Shown here piece after piece: positions 35,105-43,416 of a stretch of 47,280 nucleotides of DNA; within the stretch, counting starts at the first letter, position 1, and each line of letters begins with the position of its first letter. The notes beneath the pieces were generated by a model, which saw only the letters and a list, made by a program, of their open reading frames with translations, was not told the origin of the DNA and made no database searches. Both the position numbers and the translations under genes were made by a program. Origin of the DNA: DASRDR01 sp044867785 (GTDB taxonomy: Bacteria > Methylomirabilota > Methylomirabilia > Rokubacteriales > DASRDR01); assembly GCA_044867785.1 (NCBI GenBank), contig JBIOVM010000004.1, forward strand, positions 1 through 47,280. Direction: 5' to 3'.

Positions 35105-35809
35105 ATGCGCCGCGCCGATCGCCTGTTCCAGCTCATCCAGTTCCTGCGTCGGCGCCGCTCGGCCACGACCGCCCGCATCCTCGCCGAGCGACTTGGGGTC
35201 TCCGAGCGCACCGTCTACCGCGACGTCCGCGACCTGATCCTCGCCGGCACCCCGATCGATGGGGAGGCGGGCATCGGGTATCGCCTTCGCACGGACTACG
35301 ATCTGCCGCCCCTCATGTTCGATCGCCATGAGATCCAGGCGCTCGTGCTCGGCGCCCGCATCGTCCGCCAGCTCGGAGATCCGGCGCTGGCGCACGCCAG
35401 CGAGACGCTCTTGGCCAAGGTCGCCACCGTCGTCCCGAAGCCGCTCGACGCGCTGCTCGGCGATGCGCGGCTGTTCGTGCCGACCCGAGTGGCGGCCGGA
35501 CCGACGGGGGACGTTCTGGTGCTGGCTCGCGAAGCGCTCATCGGCCGCCGCAAGCTCCGGCTCCAGTACACCAATGCCCAGGGCGAGGCGACCGACCGCG
35601 TCGTCCGCCCGCTCGGCGTCTTCTTCTGGGGTCGCGCTTGGACCCTGGCCGCCTGGTGCGAGCTGCGGCAGGACTTCCGGAACTTCCGCCTAGACCGCGT
35701 GACCGGCTCGACCCTGCTCGACACGACGTTCGCCGATGAGCCGGGGCGCACGCTCCGGGATCTCCTGACAAGGTACGGACCCGAGGCGGTCAGGTTGCTG
35801 GACGGCTAG
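35105..35809 (+). CDS. HTH-WYL transcriptional regulator (YafY-like)
   Basis: 234 aa. N-terminal winged helix (RRRRSATTARILAERLGVSERTVYRDVRDLILAG) and a C-terminal WYL module (LRLQYTNAQGEATDRVVRPLGVFFWGRAWTLAAWCELRQDFRNFRLDRV), a ligand- or nucleic-acid-sensing fold. It likely controls its VOC neighbour through the palindrome upstream. Confidence 0.9.
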   Translation: MRRADRLFQLIQFLRRRRSATTARILAERLGVSERTVYRDVRDLILAGTPIDGEAGIGYRLRTDYDLPPLMFDRHEIQALVLGARIVRQLGDPALAHASETLLAKVATVVPKPLDALLGDARLFVPTRVAAGPTGDVLVLAREALIGRRKLRLQYTNAQGEATDRVVRPLGVFFWGRAWTLAAWCELRQDFRNFRLDRVTGSTLLDTTFADEPGRTLRDLLTRYGPEAVRLLDG

Positions 35810-36082
35810 AGAACCCGGCTGAGTCGCCCATCGCCCCCCGGACGCGCGAATCGAGTGTGTCGGCGGCGCGGCAGCGACCGGCGGCTGGCCCCGTTCAGGC
35901 AGGCCCGGCGCATCCTCGCAGTGGGCATCCGCACGCCTTCCCGTCGCCCGGGTCAGGGCTTGACGTGGGCGCCCCCCGTCCCCCCGGCTCGTTGCCATTT
36001 CACATTCCGTTCACAACTCACCCCTCGCGCCGGCGCACGCTGGGAGCCTGATGTGGTCCCACGTCTCCTAGAGGAGGCTGAG

Positions 36083-36667
36083 ATGTCCAGGATTCCAGAG
36101 GTCGAACGACCCGGACTGACCCTGCGGGTAGCCTACCGTATCGGAGAGCGGATGTTCGGCGTGGTGCCGACACCCGAAAAGGTGATGGCTCATCGGCCGG
36201 CCCTGATGGTGGCCCTCGGCGGCCTGCACACCGCCCTGGAGCGCTGCGGCGTCATCGACGCCCCGCTCCGCGCCCTGCTCAACGTGCACGTGGCGCGCCT
36301 GTACGGGAGCCCCTACTGAGTGGACATCCGGCACGCCGTCGGCGTGCGCGTGGGCCTCCCGGAGTCGAAGCTCGCCGCCCTCGCGCGGTACCGCGAGAGC
36401 GCCGAGTTCGCGCCGCGCGAGGTGGCGGCGCTCACGTTCGCCGAACAGGTGGTGCGGGAGGACCAGGCGGTCTCCGAGCCATGCTGGGCAGAGCTGCGCC
36501 GGCACTTCTCCGAGGCCGAAGCCGTCGAGTTGATGTTCATCGTGGGGTACCAGACGTTCGCCAGCCAGTTCGCCAAGGCGTTCGCGCTGGTCCCGCAGGG
36601 CCTGGCCCCGCCGGCGTTCGCCCCGCTGCTCACGACCGCCCCCGTGGAGGTGACGGCCAGAACCTGA
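36083..36667 (+). CDS. Probable selenoprotein: carboxymuconolactone decarboxylase/AhpD-like
   Basis: 194 aa if the in-frame TGA at 36317-36319 is read as selenocysteine (residue 79). ATG follows GAGGAGG (36071-36077). The protein before the TGA (LHTALERCGVIDAPLRALLNVHVARLYGSPY) and after it (VDIRHAVGVRVGLPESKLAAL..YRES..F..RE..AL.FAEQV, then RRHFSEAEAVELMFIVGYQTFASQFAKAF) is one continuous member of the family. In relatives this site reads G-C-x-x-C-x-D-I; here it is G-S-P-Y-U-V-D-I, so TGA falls on the second, redox-active Cys while the first is Ser. A SECIS-like hairpin follows 11 nt after the TGA. Role: thiol peroxidase or reductase-like hydroperoxide chemistry, inferred. Confidence 0.82.
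36331..36347 (+). promoter_or_regulatory. SECIS-like hairpin after TGA of the AhpD-like gene
   Basis: GCACGCC pairs perfectly with GGCGTGC around a GTC loop. The loop begins 18 nt after the TGA and starts with G, matching the bacterial SECIS rules I know (loop about 16-37 nt after UGA, G in the first two loop positions, small loop on a stable stem). Confidence 0.7.
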
Positions 36668-37251
36668 TGGGGCTCAACCGGTGCGCGATGCTCGCCTTCG
36701 CCGGGACACTGCTCGCGCCCGCCGTCGGGGACCCGATGACGGCCGCGGAGCCCGCCGGCGCCCTGACCGGCATCGAACGCGAGCGCCTCGACCGCGGCGA
36801 CCTCGTGGTCCGCCCGCGGTCCATCGAGGGATTCCCATGGCCCGAGGTGACGGTCTACGCCCGGGCGGGAGCGACCCCCGCCGAGGTCATGGCCGTCTAC
36901 CTCGACTTCAACGCCCATGTGACGTTCCTGCCCGAGATGGTGCAGAGTCGGATCGTCGGGCATGATGGGCCGACGGTCTGGCGGGTCTTCTACGAGTACG
37001 AGGTCGACGGCCCCAACGAGCGGTACACGGTGACCGCCCGACTCCGACGCGTGACCGGCGGCTACGAGACGGCGTGGGACCTGGTCACGGCGCGATACGC
37101 GCGTCGGCTGAGCGGGGAGATGCGCGTCCTCGAGAACGGCAGCGGCAGCCTCGTTCGCTACGTCAACCGGATCGATCCGGGGACACTCGGTGTCACGCTG
37201 GCGTCGCCCGAATCCGTGGAACGCCGGCTTCAGCCACGGTGCGGGTCTTGA
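36667..37251 (+). CDS. Exported SRPBCC-like protein, possibly frameshifted at its end
   Basis: 194 aa. Its ATG overlaps the preceding stop (TGATG at 36665-36669). Signal peptide about 1-21. Then an SRPBCC/START-like pattern: PWPEVTVYARAGATPAEVMAVYLDFNAHVTFLPEMVQSRIV, VWRVFYEYEVDGPNERYTVTARL, YETAWDLV, GSLVRYVNRIDP. The frame ends in an unconvincing RRLQPRCGS, whereas a -1 frame from about 37225 continues with a credible helix (VRVLTRHVERLRAERPDRLAELVRTLR) up to 37421, so a small indel is likely. Function unknown; position between two selenoprotein genes suggests a shared role. Confidence 0.7.
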   Translation: MGLNRCAMLAFAGTLLAPAVGDPMTAAEPAGALTGIERERLDRGDLVVRPRSIEGFPWPEVTVYARAGATPAEVMAVYLDFNAHVTFLPEMVQSRIVGHDGPTVWRVFYEYEVDGPNERYTVTARLRRVTGGYETAWDLVTARYARRLSGEMRVLENGSGSLVRYVNRIDPGTLGVTLASPESVERRLQPRCGS

Positions 37252-37455
37252 CGCGCCACGTCGAGCGGCTCCGCGCCGAGCGGCCCGACCGGCTGGCCGA
37301 GCTGGTGCGGACGCTACGGCTCGCCGTGGATGGCCGGGCGGAGCCTGGCTCCAGGGAGCCGCGGGGAGTGCACGCGCGCGTGACCACTCGGGAGGCACAT
37401 CGTGCCGGCCGTCCGGGCTGACGGCCCGCTTCCCCACGGCGGAAAGGAGGCATCC

Positions 37456-37851
37456 ATGGATCGCCGCGCCCTCGTCATCGCCTCACTGGTCCTGGTCGCG
37501 CTCGGCGGGGTCGCCGGTCCCACGGCCACCGGCGACGTCGTCAACTTCGAGCCGAACGCGTTCGCGGCCGCGCAGGAATCCGGCGAGAGTCTCGTCGTTT
37601 TCGTGCACGCTCCCTGGTGACCCGTCTGCAAGAAGCAGGAGCCTATCGTGCATAGGCTCTCGACGGATCCCGAATTTGCCACGGTGAAGGTGTTCAGGGT
37701 CGACTTCGACTCGAGCAAGGACCTGCTGCGTCAATGGAGGGTCGCGCATCAAAGCACGCTCATCGCATTCAAGGGCCGGAGCGAGCGGCGGCGGTCCACC
37801 GGCGAGACGGAGATCGGCGCGCTCCGCAAGATCTTCGAGGCCGCGCGCTAG
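37456..37851 (+). CDS. Probable selenoprotein: exported thioredoxin with U-P-V-C active site
   Basis: 131 aa if TGA 37618-37620 is selenocysteine (residue 55). ATG follows AAAGGAGG (37443-37450). Signal peptide about 1-26. Thioredoxin fold: ESLVVFVHAPW-U-PVCKKQEPIVHRL, FATVKVFRVDFDSSKDLLRQW and QSTLIAFKG, then a terminal helix. The TGA takes the place of the nucleophilic first Cys of W-C-x-x-C; the second Cys (58) is retained. The usual cis-Pro before the TLI strand is Ser, as in some QSTLI-type thioredoxin relatives. A strong SECIS-like hairpin lies 18 nt after the TGA. Likely a periplasmic thiol/selenol oxidoreductase or peroxide reductant. Confidence 0.87.
37639..37659 (+). promoter_or_regulatory. 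SECIS-like hairpin after TGA of the thioredoxin gene
   Basis: GAGCCTAT (37639-37646) pairs perfectly with ATAGGCTC (37652-37659) around a CGTGC loop, extendable by a G-T pair. The loop begins 26 nt after the TGA and has G at its second place, as expected for bacterial SECIS. A perfect 8-bp stem here within a coding region is hard to explain otherwise. Confidence 0.8.
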
Positions 37852-38524
37852 CAGGCCGGTCAGGGTCCGCTCACTGGGCCGCCAAGCTCCGGTTCCTGTC
37901 GGCCGCTCCCCGCCATCTTCCGGTTCCGCGGCGCGTCCCCGCGGGTTGACGCCGACGCCGATCGGGATCTCGACGGATCGATCGTCGGCGGATCCGGCGC
38001 CCGCGCGCGGCCGATCATCGAGGAGCGGTGCTCGCGTCACTACCCGAGCCAGGAGAACGCCCGCGAGGGGCCATCTGCTGCCCTTCTTCCGTCAAAGCAG
38101 AGGCGCGTTCGCCGTGTGTGCCGCCAGGCGGTGTCGCAGCCGTGGGCGAAGAAGCGTCCTTGATCGCTCAGGCGAGCTCGGCACCATTCCTGCGGAAGTC
38201 GGTCATGCCGCCGATGGGCTCGCCACGCCGGCGGGGTGCCGTGACCGGTCGCGCCGACCGTAGGCAAATCGTAGGGCGCCCGCGCTGGAAGTGCCCGAAA
38301 GGACAGGCCCCGCCCCTCTGATTGAAAATCTGGGGTCCTAGGCCAGCCTAGACGACGGGGACGTACGCACGACAATAACATACGGGCATTTCTCGAATAG
38401 GCGGAAGCGCCGGTGCCACTCTAGGTGCCACTTGTCGTCACGCCAGGCTGCCCGTTCTGAGGGCCACGACGCGCTTCACGACGACGCGGTCGGTCAGAGC
38501 CGGCGTGATCCCGTCAAACGTCGG
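37852..38524. other. Gene-poor region
   Basis: 673 nt between the thioredoxin and a convergent membrane-protein gene. No frame shows convincing protein-like composition. It contains a short tandem repeat of GGTGCCACT (38411-38431) and a segment near 38338-38365 similar to 33015-33040. Possibly a decayed or mobile-element scar. Confidence 0.35.
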
Positions 38525-39253
38525 TCACCCACGTCCGGACCGGGCCTGCCGGTCGGGAGATCCCGTCGTCCAGAGGTGTCGGGCATAGGCCAGGATCGCG
38601 CTGGCCACGAGCATCTCCCCGCCGTCCTCCGCCAAGATAAGGGCTTGGTCCAGATACCTGAGCTTCACCATCTCCACCGCACTGTGAATGGCATCGATGG
38701 CGACCCCACAGAACCACAGCGCCATGGTCAGCAGGGCCACGACCCGCGAGACCCGGCGGGCCGGTGTATCGGAGCGTCGATAAAGCAGGCCGAGACCGAA
38801 CAGCACAGCCCCGCCGAGGGCGAGCCCCAGGACAAGCTCGGCCATCTGCGCCTCCGCCAGGAGGCCCCAGGTGGGCATGTGACCCAGTCGGAGGATCAGC
38901 CACGTCGCGAGGTTCTCATGAAGCTCAAGGAGGTCGTCAAGCACGAGGTAGGCGAACAGGGCGCCCCACCCGAGCATGATCGGCTGGCGCGTCCGCACAT
39001 AGGTCACCAGCCAGACCGTCGCAGCCAACGCGAACTTGAGGTACTGAAACACTTCCGCGAATCCCTGATCCGTGCTGAGAAACAGGGGCGACCTCAGTGG
39101 TAACCGGAGGAGCCGCGCGACCACGTGGATTCCGAAGAAGAGCCCGTCCAAGGCCACGAGCCGCGTCAGCAGGGCGCGCGGAGATTGGGTCAGGAAGCTG
39201 GCGAGGACCACGACGCTCAGGGAGCTCGCCACCAGGAGCGTGCGTGGCATCAT
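38525..39253 (-). CDS. Multi-pass membrane protein of unknown function
   Basis: 242 aa with about seven hydrophobic segments (for example SLSVVVLASFL, LGWGALFAYLVLDDLLELHE, AELVLGLALGGAVLFGLGLLY, VVALLTMALWFCGVAIDAIH). A conserved-looking acidic/His motif LDDLLELHEN between segments and AIDAIHSAVE later could bind metal. I do not recognise the family. Confidence 0.7.
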   Translation of the reverse strand: MMPRTLLVASSLSVVVLASFLTQSPRALLTRLVALDGLFFGIHVVARLLRLPLRSPLFLSTDQGFAEVFQYLKFALAATVWLVTYVRTRQPIMLGWGALFAYLVLDDLLELHENLATWLILRLGHMPTWGLLAEAQMAELVLGLALGGAVLFGLGLLYRRSDTPARRVSRVVALLTMALWFCGVAIDAIHSAVEMVKLRYLDQALILAEDGGEMLVASAILAYARHLWTTGSPDRQARSGRG

Positions 39254-39438
39254 GCGGCACGCCCGCTCACTGGGAGCGGCCGGGCCACTGCGGGTTCACG
39301 AGTGGCACCTCCCGCGAACGTGGCGATCCGGCTTTCGACAGCACATTTGGAGCAGCTCGTCGTGCGCGAGGACAACGAAGCTGCACCGACCCGATCCGGC
39401 TTCGAGCAGAATTGAGCGTGAGCGCGTCCGCCCGGCCG

Positions 39439-40602
39439 TCATAGGAGGTAGCGCTCTGCGTGAAGGAGCGCCACCAGTTTCCCTTCGGCCTTGAGCCAGC
39501 CGAGCTCGGTCAGACCTCCGTCCTGCGAAGCGACGAAGGCGACTGATTCCTGGATCCGGCAGCAGAATTCCGCAGCCGCACGGTGTCGGGCACCTCCAAG
39601 TTCCCGAATGGAGCGCGTGACTCCTCCAGCTTTAGCTCGACCCGCTTCGACGCAGAACACGTCGCCGATGGAAAGCTGACCGGATTGAATCATGGCGCCG
39701 AACGCGAGCAACCTCAGATCCATGTCTAGAATCGTGGCGCCGTCGACCGCGGTGACTTGGCCGACCGTGTCCGCCGCGTCCTGCAGATGCTCCGACCCGA
39801 TGAGTGCGTGTGCGGTGTACGGGTTCGGGAGCATGCGATCCAGGGCGTCGCGGAGGCCGCGAAAGGGTGGAGAGCACTGATACCGCGGCGCGTCGCTCAG
39901 CGCGTCTCTCCAGTCGGATGTGCCACTCGGCACGAGAAGAACGATGCCCCCATGCCCGGCTCTGCGCATGGAGTCCACCACCCGTGTGGTCCAATAGGCG
40001 TTCACGAACCGATCGCCGGCGGGGGTGTCGGCCGGCAGCGCCAGCCGGGTGATACGGACCAGGGTGTCGTAGTCCTCGTCTTCGAGGAAGGTCGCTTCTC
40101 CAGCATGGTAGATCATCACGTTGCGGAGCATGCCTTTGACCACCAGCAGTCCCGGTCCCTTGACATCCACGCATAGCGCCGTGGGGGTGATCGGGGTGAG
40201 GCCCCAGATCGCGAGGGCCTGAGAGCCATCCGGTCGGATACCAAGACAGCGCCGCTCTCGGTGAACCGCTGGGGCAAGCTTGACGACCGCCTGGACGTCC
40301 AGCGGTATGGAGTGCTCGAAGATCAGATCCTCAGTGGTCGAAGGTGATTTGAGCAACAGGGGCACGGCAACCGGTCGCCCCTCCTCCTGCTGAAGACTCG
40401 CCCAAAAGGCGGTGTTGAGCAGCACGCTGACATGATCGGTGGATGGTATCGGCACCGAGTAGGTCGCGGTGCTCGGCAGGGAGCCGAGCAACTCCAGCAA
40501 CCTCGACACTATGTCGGCGTCGCCGGGAAGCCTACTCGCCAACCCCATCTGCGTGAACGCATCGAGCCCTGTGCCATCGGCCGTCTCTCCGCTAGGTGAC
40601 AC
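39439..40602 (-). CDS. DisA_N-like (DAC-fold) nucleotide-binding sensor protein
   Basis: 387 aa, GTG start after GGAGGG. The C-terminal 110 residues show the two motifs of the diadenylate cyclase fold: DGA at 287 (AVDGATILDMDLRLLAFGAMI) and RHR at 339-341 (LGGARHRAAAEFC...ESVAFVASQDGGLTELGW). Genuine cyclases have G-T-R-H-R; here it is G-A-R-H-R. The N-terminal 270 residues are a distinct alpha/beta region with no known motif. It may make or, more likely, sense a nucleotide, as in DACN-type sensor proteins. No effector gene is adjacent. Family call moderate, function unknown. Confidence 0.7.
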   Translation of the reverse strand: MSPSGETADGTGLDAFTQMGLASRLPGDADIVSRLLELLGSLPSTATYSVPIPSTDHVSVLLNTAFWASLQQEEGRPVAVPLLLKSPSTTEDLIFEHSIPLDVQAVVKLAPAVHRERRCLGIRPDGSQALAIWGLTPITPTALCVDVKGPGLLVVKGMLRNVMIYHAGEATFLEDEDYDTLVRITRLALPADTPAGDRFVNAYWTTRVVDSMRRAGHGGIVLLVPSGTSDWRDALSDAPRYQCSPPFRGLRDALDRMLPNPYTAHALIGSEHLQDAADTVGQVTAVDGATILDMDLRLLAFGAMIQSGQLSIGDVFCVEAGRAKAGGVTRSIRELGGARHRAAAEFCCRIQESVAFVASQDGGLTELGWLKAEGKLVALLHAERYLL

Positions 40603-40712
40603 GTGCCCTCCACTCAGGAATCCGCGAGCCAGGTCCAGAACCGCACGATCACCTCTCGGAGACTAGCAGCCGATCACGCCGCCGGTGGAGGCGGCCACGC
40701 CCGCCAGCCTGC

Positions 40713-40979
40713 TCATGCCGCGTGCGTGTGTGCAACGCCGGCGGGCCCGTGCTCGCTGTCCCTCCCGATCCGATAGAGGACCCACCCGCCGGGGTCCTGA
40801 CCGCCAATGTGCTCAGCCCGCTCGAACAAGCTCAACCGGCTTCCTCGCGGAGTCGATGGATGCTCCGCGCGCACGGCCTTCCAGCCGAGCTGCACGGCCT
40901 CCGCCGGCAGCGTGGCGTCGATGTCGTAACGCGCCAGGATCCCCCGCCTCTCGTTGTAGAACTGCATCCGCCACTTCAT
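40713..40979 (-). CDS. Small conserved-looking hypothetical protein
   Basis: 88 aa from the ATG after GAGGAGG. MKWRMQFYNERRGILARYDIDATLPAEAVQLGWKAV and GWVLYRIGRD give a soluble alpha/beta pattern. Composition is unlike that of shadow frames. Family not recognised. Confidence 0.6.
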   Translation of the reverse strand: MKWRMQFYNERRGILARYDIDATLPAEAVQLGWKAVRAEHPSTPRGSRLSLFERAEHIGGQDPGGWVLYRIGRDSEHGPAGVAHTHAA

Positions 40980-41180
40980 CGCCGACCTCCTCGTGCGAGC
41001 CTGCCGCGCGCCGGACTCCGACGCGACCCCTCTGTGCTCAATCGTCAATAGGTCATCCTGCCCTGTGCATGACGTGCATCGCAGCCAGTGCATGGGTCCC
41101 AGGGCCTGAGGCATCCGCGCCATTGTCCGAGCCTCAACTCTTTGCTACTCGGGTCCTCGGCGACGCCGAAATCCGGCGAG

Positions 41181-41219
41181 GCCGAGGCACGTGCCGGTCG
41201 ATACCGGCACGGCCTCGGC
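41181..41219 (-). terminator. Strong nested hairpin downstream of hsp20
   Basis: GCCGAGGC (41181-41188) pairs with GCCTCGGC (41212-41219), and GTGCCGGT (41191-41198) with ACCGGCAC (41203-41210), closed by a CGAT loop. Long two-part stem 9 nt beyond the hsp20 stop on the minus strand. No clear T-run, but the best terminator candidate of the heat-shock group. Confidence 0.65.
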
Positions 41220-41227
41220 GCCCTGGA

Positions 41228-41674
41228 TCAGGCGGCCTTGACTTCGATCATCCTCGGCGTCACGACCTGCGGCGCAGGCACCCTCACCTCGAGCATGCCG
41301 TTCGCGTACTTCGCCTCCACGTGAGCAACATCGACGCCCTCGGGCAGCTCGAAGCTTCGATGGAACGCGCCGTACCCGAGCTCCTGGAGGAAGTAGTCCT
41401 TGCCCGTGGTGTCGTGATCGGCCTTGCGCTCGCCTTTGACGGTGAGGACGTTGTTCATCCAGGACACCTGGACGTCCTTCGGGTCCACACCCGGCATGGC
41501 AAGCTGGATGACGTAGGTACCATCGTCAATTCGCCCTTCGGCGGCGGGGAGCCACGACGGGGCACGCTGAGCGGCTTCGTCCGTGGCACCGCTGAAGAAC
41601 TCTGGAAATGGCGCGTCGGCGTCGTGGTGGAAGTGAAACTTCCGAGTTGGGGACCAGCGAAGCATGGTGGTCAT
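41228..41674 (-). CDS. Hsp20/alpha-crystallin small heat-shock protein
   Basis: 148 aa. The alpha-crystallin domain spans about 45-140: GTYVIQLAMPGVDPKDVQVSWMNNVLTVKGERK, GAFHRSFELPEGVDVAHVEAKYANGMLEVRVPAP, with the G-x-L-x-V dimer strand. ATP-independent holdase that keeps unfolding proteins soluble. It follows groEL by 43 nt on the same strand, a heat-shock operon. Confidence 0.95.
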   Translation of the reverse strand: MTTMLRWSPTRKFHFHHDADAPFPEFFSGATDEAAQRAPSWLPAAEGRIDDGTYVIQLAMPGVDPKDVQVSWMNNVLTVKGERKADHDTTGKDYFLQELGYGAFHRSFELPEGVDVAHVEAKYANGMLEVRVPAPQVVTPRMIEVKAA

Positions 41675-41717
41675 AGTGCTCTCCTCTCAATACCTCGGTG
41701 CGTAAGACTCAAAGGAA

Positions 41718-43359
41718 CTAGAAGTCGCCGCCGCCCATGCCCCCCATGCCACCGCCATGCGGCATGGCCGGCATGCCCCCCTTCTCTTCCGGGATGTCCG
41801 TGATCAGTGCCTCGGTCGTCAGGAGGAGCGACGCGATTGAGGCGGCGTTCTGCAGGGCGATTCGCTCCACCTTGGTCGGGTCGATGATCCCCGCGTGCAT
41901 CAGGTCCACGTACTCGTTCTTCTCCGCATCGAAGCCGTAGGCCACCTCCCTGGCGGCCTTCACCTTCTCGACCACCACGGAGCCTTCCAGGCCGGCGTTC
42001 TCCACGATCCGCCGGATCGGCTCCTCCAGCGCCCGCCGCACGATGTTCGCCCCCGTCGCCTCATCGCCCGCGAGCTTGAGGTGGTCGAGCGCCTTCGCGG
42101 CGCGGAGCAGCGCGACGCCGCCCCCCGGGACGATGCCCTCTTGCACGGCCGCCCGCGTCGCGTTGAGGGCATCCTCCACGCGCGCCTTCTTCTCCTTCAT
42201 CTCGGTCTCGGTCGCGGCGCCCACCTTGATGACGGCCACGCCGCCGGCCAGCTTCGCCAGGCGCTCCTGCAGCTTCTCCTTGTCGTAGTCCGAAGTCGTC
42301 TCCTCGATCTGGGCCCGGATCTGCTTGATGCGCCCCTCGATCTCCTTGGTCGACCCCGCGCCGTCGATGAGCGTCGTGTCATCCTTGTCCACGATCACCT
42401 TCTTGGCCTTCCCGAGATCCTCCAGCTTGATGCTCTCCAGCTTGATCCCCAGATCCTCGGTGATCGCCTTGCCCCCGGTCAGGGTCGATGTCTTGGAGCA
42501 TGGCCTTCCGCCGGTCGCCGAAGCCGGGGGCCTTCACGGCGCAGCAGGCGAGGGTCCCGCGCAGCTTGTTCACGACCAGCGTGGCCAGGGCCTCCCCCTC
42601 GACGTCCTCCGCGATGATCAGGAAGGGCTTGCCCGCCCGCGCCACCTGCTCGAGCAGCGGGAGCATGTCCTTCATCACGCTGAGCTTCTTTTCATAGATC
42701 AGGACGAGACAGTCCTCGAGGACGGCCTCCATGCGCTCGGGGTCCGTGACCATGTAGGGGGAGAGGTACCCGCGGTCGAACTGCATGCCCTCGACGACCT
42801 CCAGGGTCGTCTCCATCGCCTTCGCCTCTTCGACGGTGATGACCCCGTCCTTGCCGACCTTTTCCATGGCCTCGGCGATCAGGGTGCCGATCGTCTTGTC
42901 ATTGTTGGCGGCGATGGTCGCGACCTGGGCGATCTCCTTCTTGTCCTTGGTCGACTTGGTCATGCTCTTCAGCTCGGCGACGACCTTCTCGACCGCCTGT
43001 TCGATGCCCCGCTTGAGCCCCATCGGATCCGCCCCTGCGGTCACGTTCTTGAGGCCCTCACGGAAGATGGCCTGCGCGAGCACGGTCGCCGTCGTGGTCC
43101 CGTCGCCGGCGACCTCGGAGGTCTTGGAGGCGACCTCCTTCAGCATCTGGGCTCCCATGTTCTCGTAGGGGTTCTTCAGCTCGACTTCCTTGGCGACCGT
43201 CACGCCGTCCTTGGTGATGGTCGGGCTTCCGTACTTCTTGTCGATGACCACGTTCCGGCCCTTGGGGCCGAGCGTGGCTTTGACCGCGTGCGTCATGATG
43301 TTGACACCGCGCAGGAGCGCGGCGCGCGCTTCCTCGTGAAACAAGAGCTGCTTGGCCAT
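41718..43359 (-). pseudogene. groEL: GroEL chaperonin with a frameshift
   Basis: Both parts are otherwise canonical: MAKQLLFHEEARAALLRGVN, ATLGPKGRNVVIDKKYG, the ATP site AGDGTTTATVL, then DKDDTTLIDGAG, EGIVPGGGVALLRA and the Met/Gly-rich C-terminal tail GGGMGGMGGGDF. The frame breaks after KAMLQDI near 42487: the expected T-L-T-G-G-K-A-I-T-E-D-L-G follows two nt out of frame, as if two bases were lost. Length and all other residues are intact, so a sequencing or assembly error is quite possible; a recently inactivated extra copy is the alternative. Start ATG follows GGGAGGG. Confidence 0.9.
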
Positions 43360-43416
43360 GAATTTGTTCCCTCCCAAGGGTGCACATTAGAAATGACCGC
43401 GGCGGAGCCGCGACGA

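Noticed and set aside
36083..36667. Two separate short genes or a nonsense-mutated pseudogene at the TGA
   Set aside because: The two halves are in one frame, the TGA sits on a redox Cys position, a SECIS-like hairpin follows, and a second gene 1.3 kb away has the same features.
38040..38381. 113-codon minus-strand frame in the gene-poor region
   Set aside because: Arg/Pro-rich, no ribosome site, no recognisable pattern.
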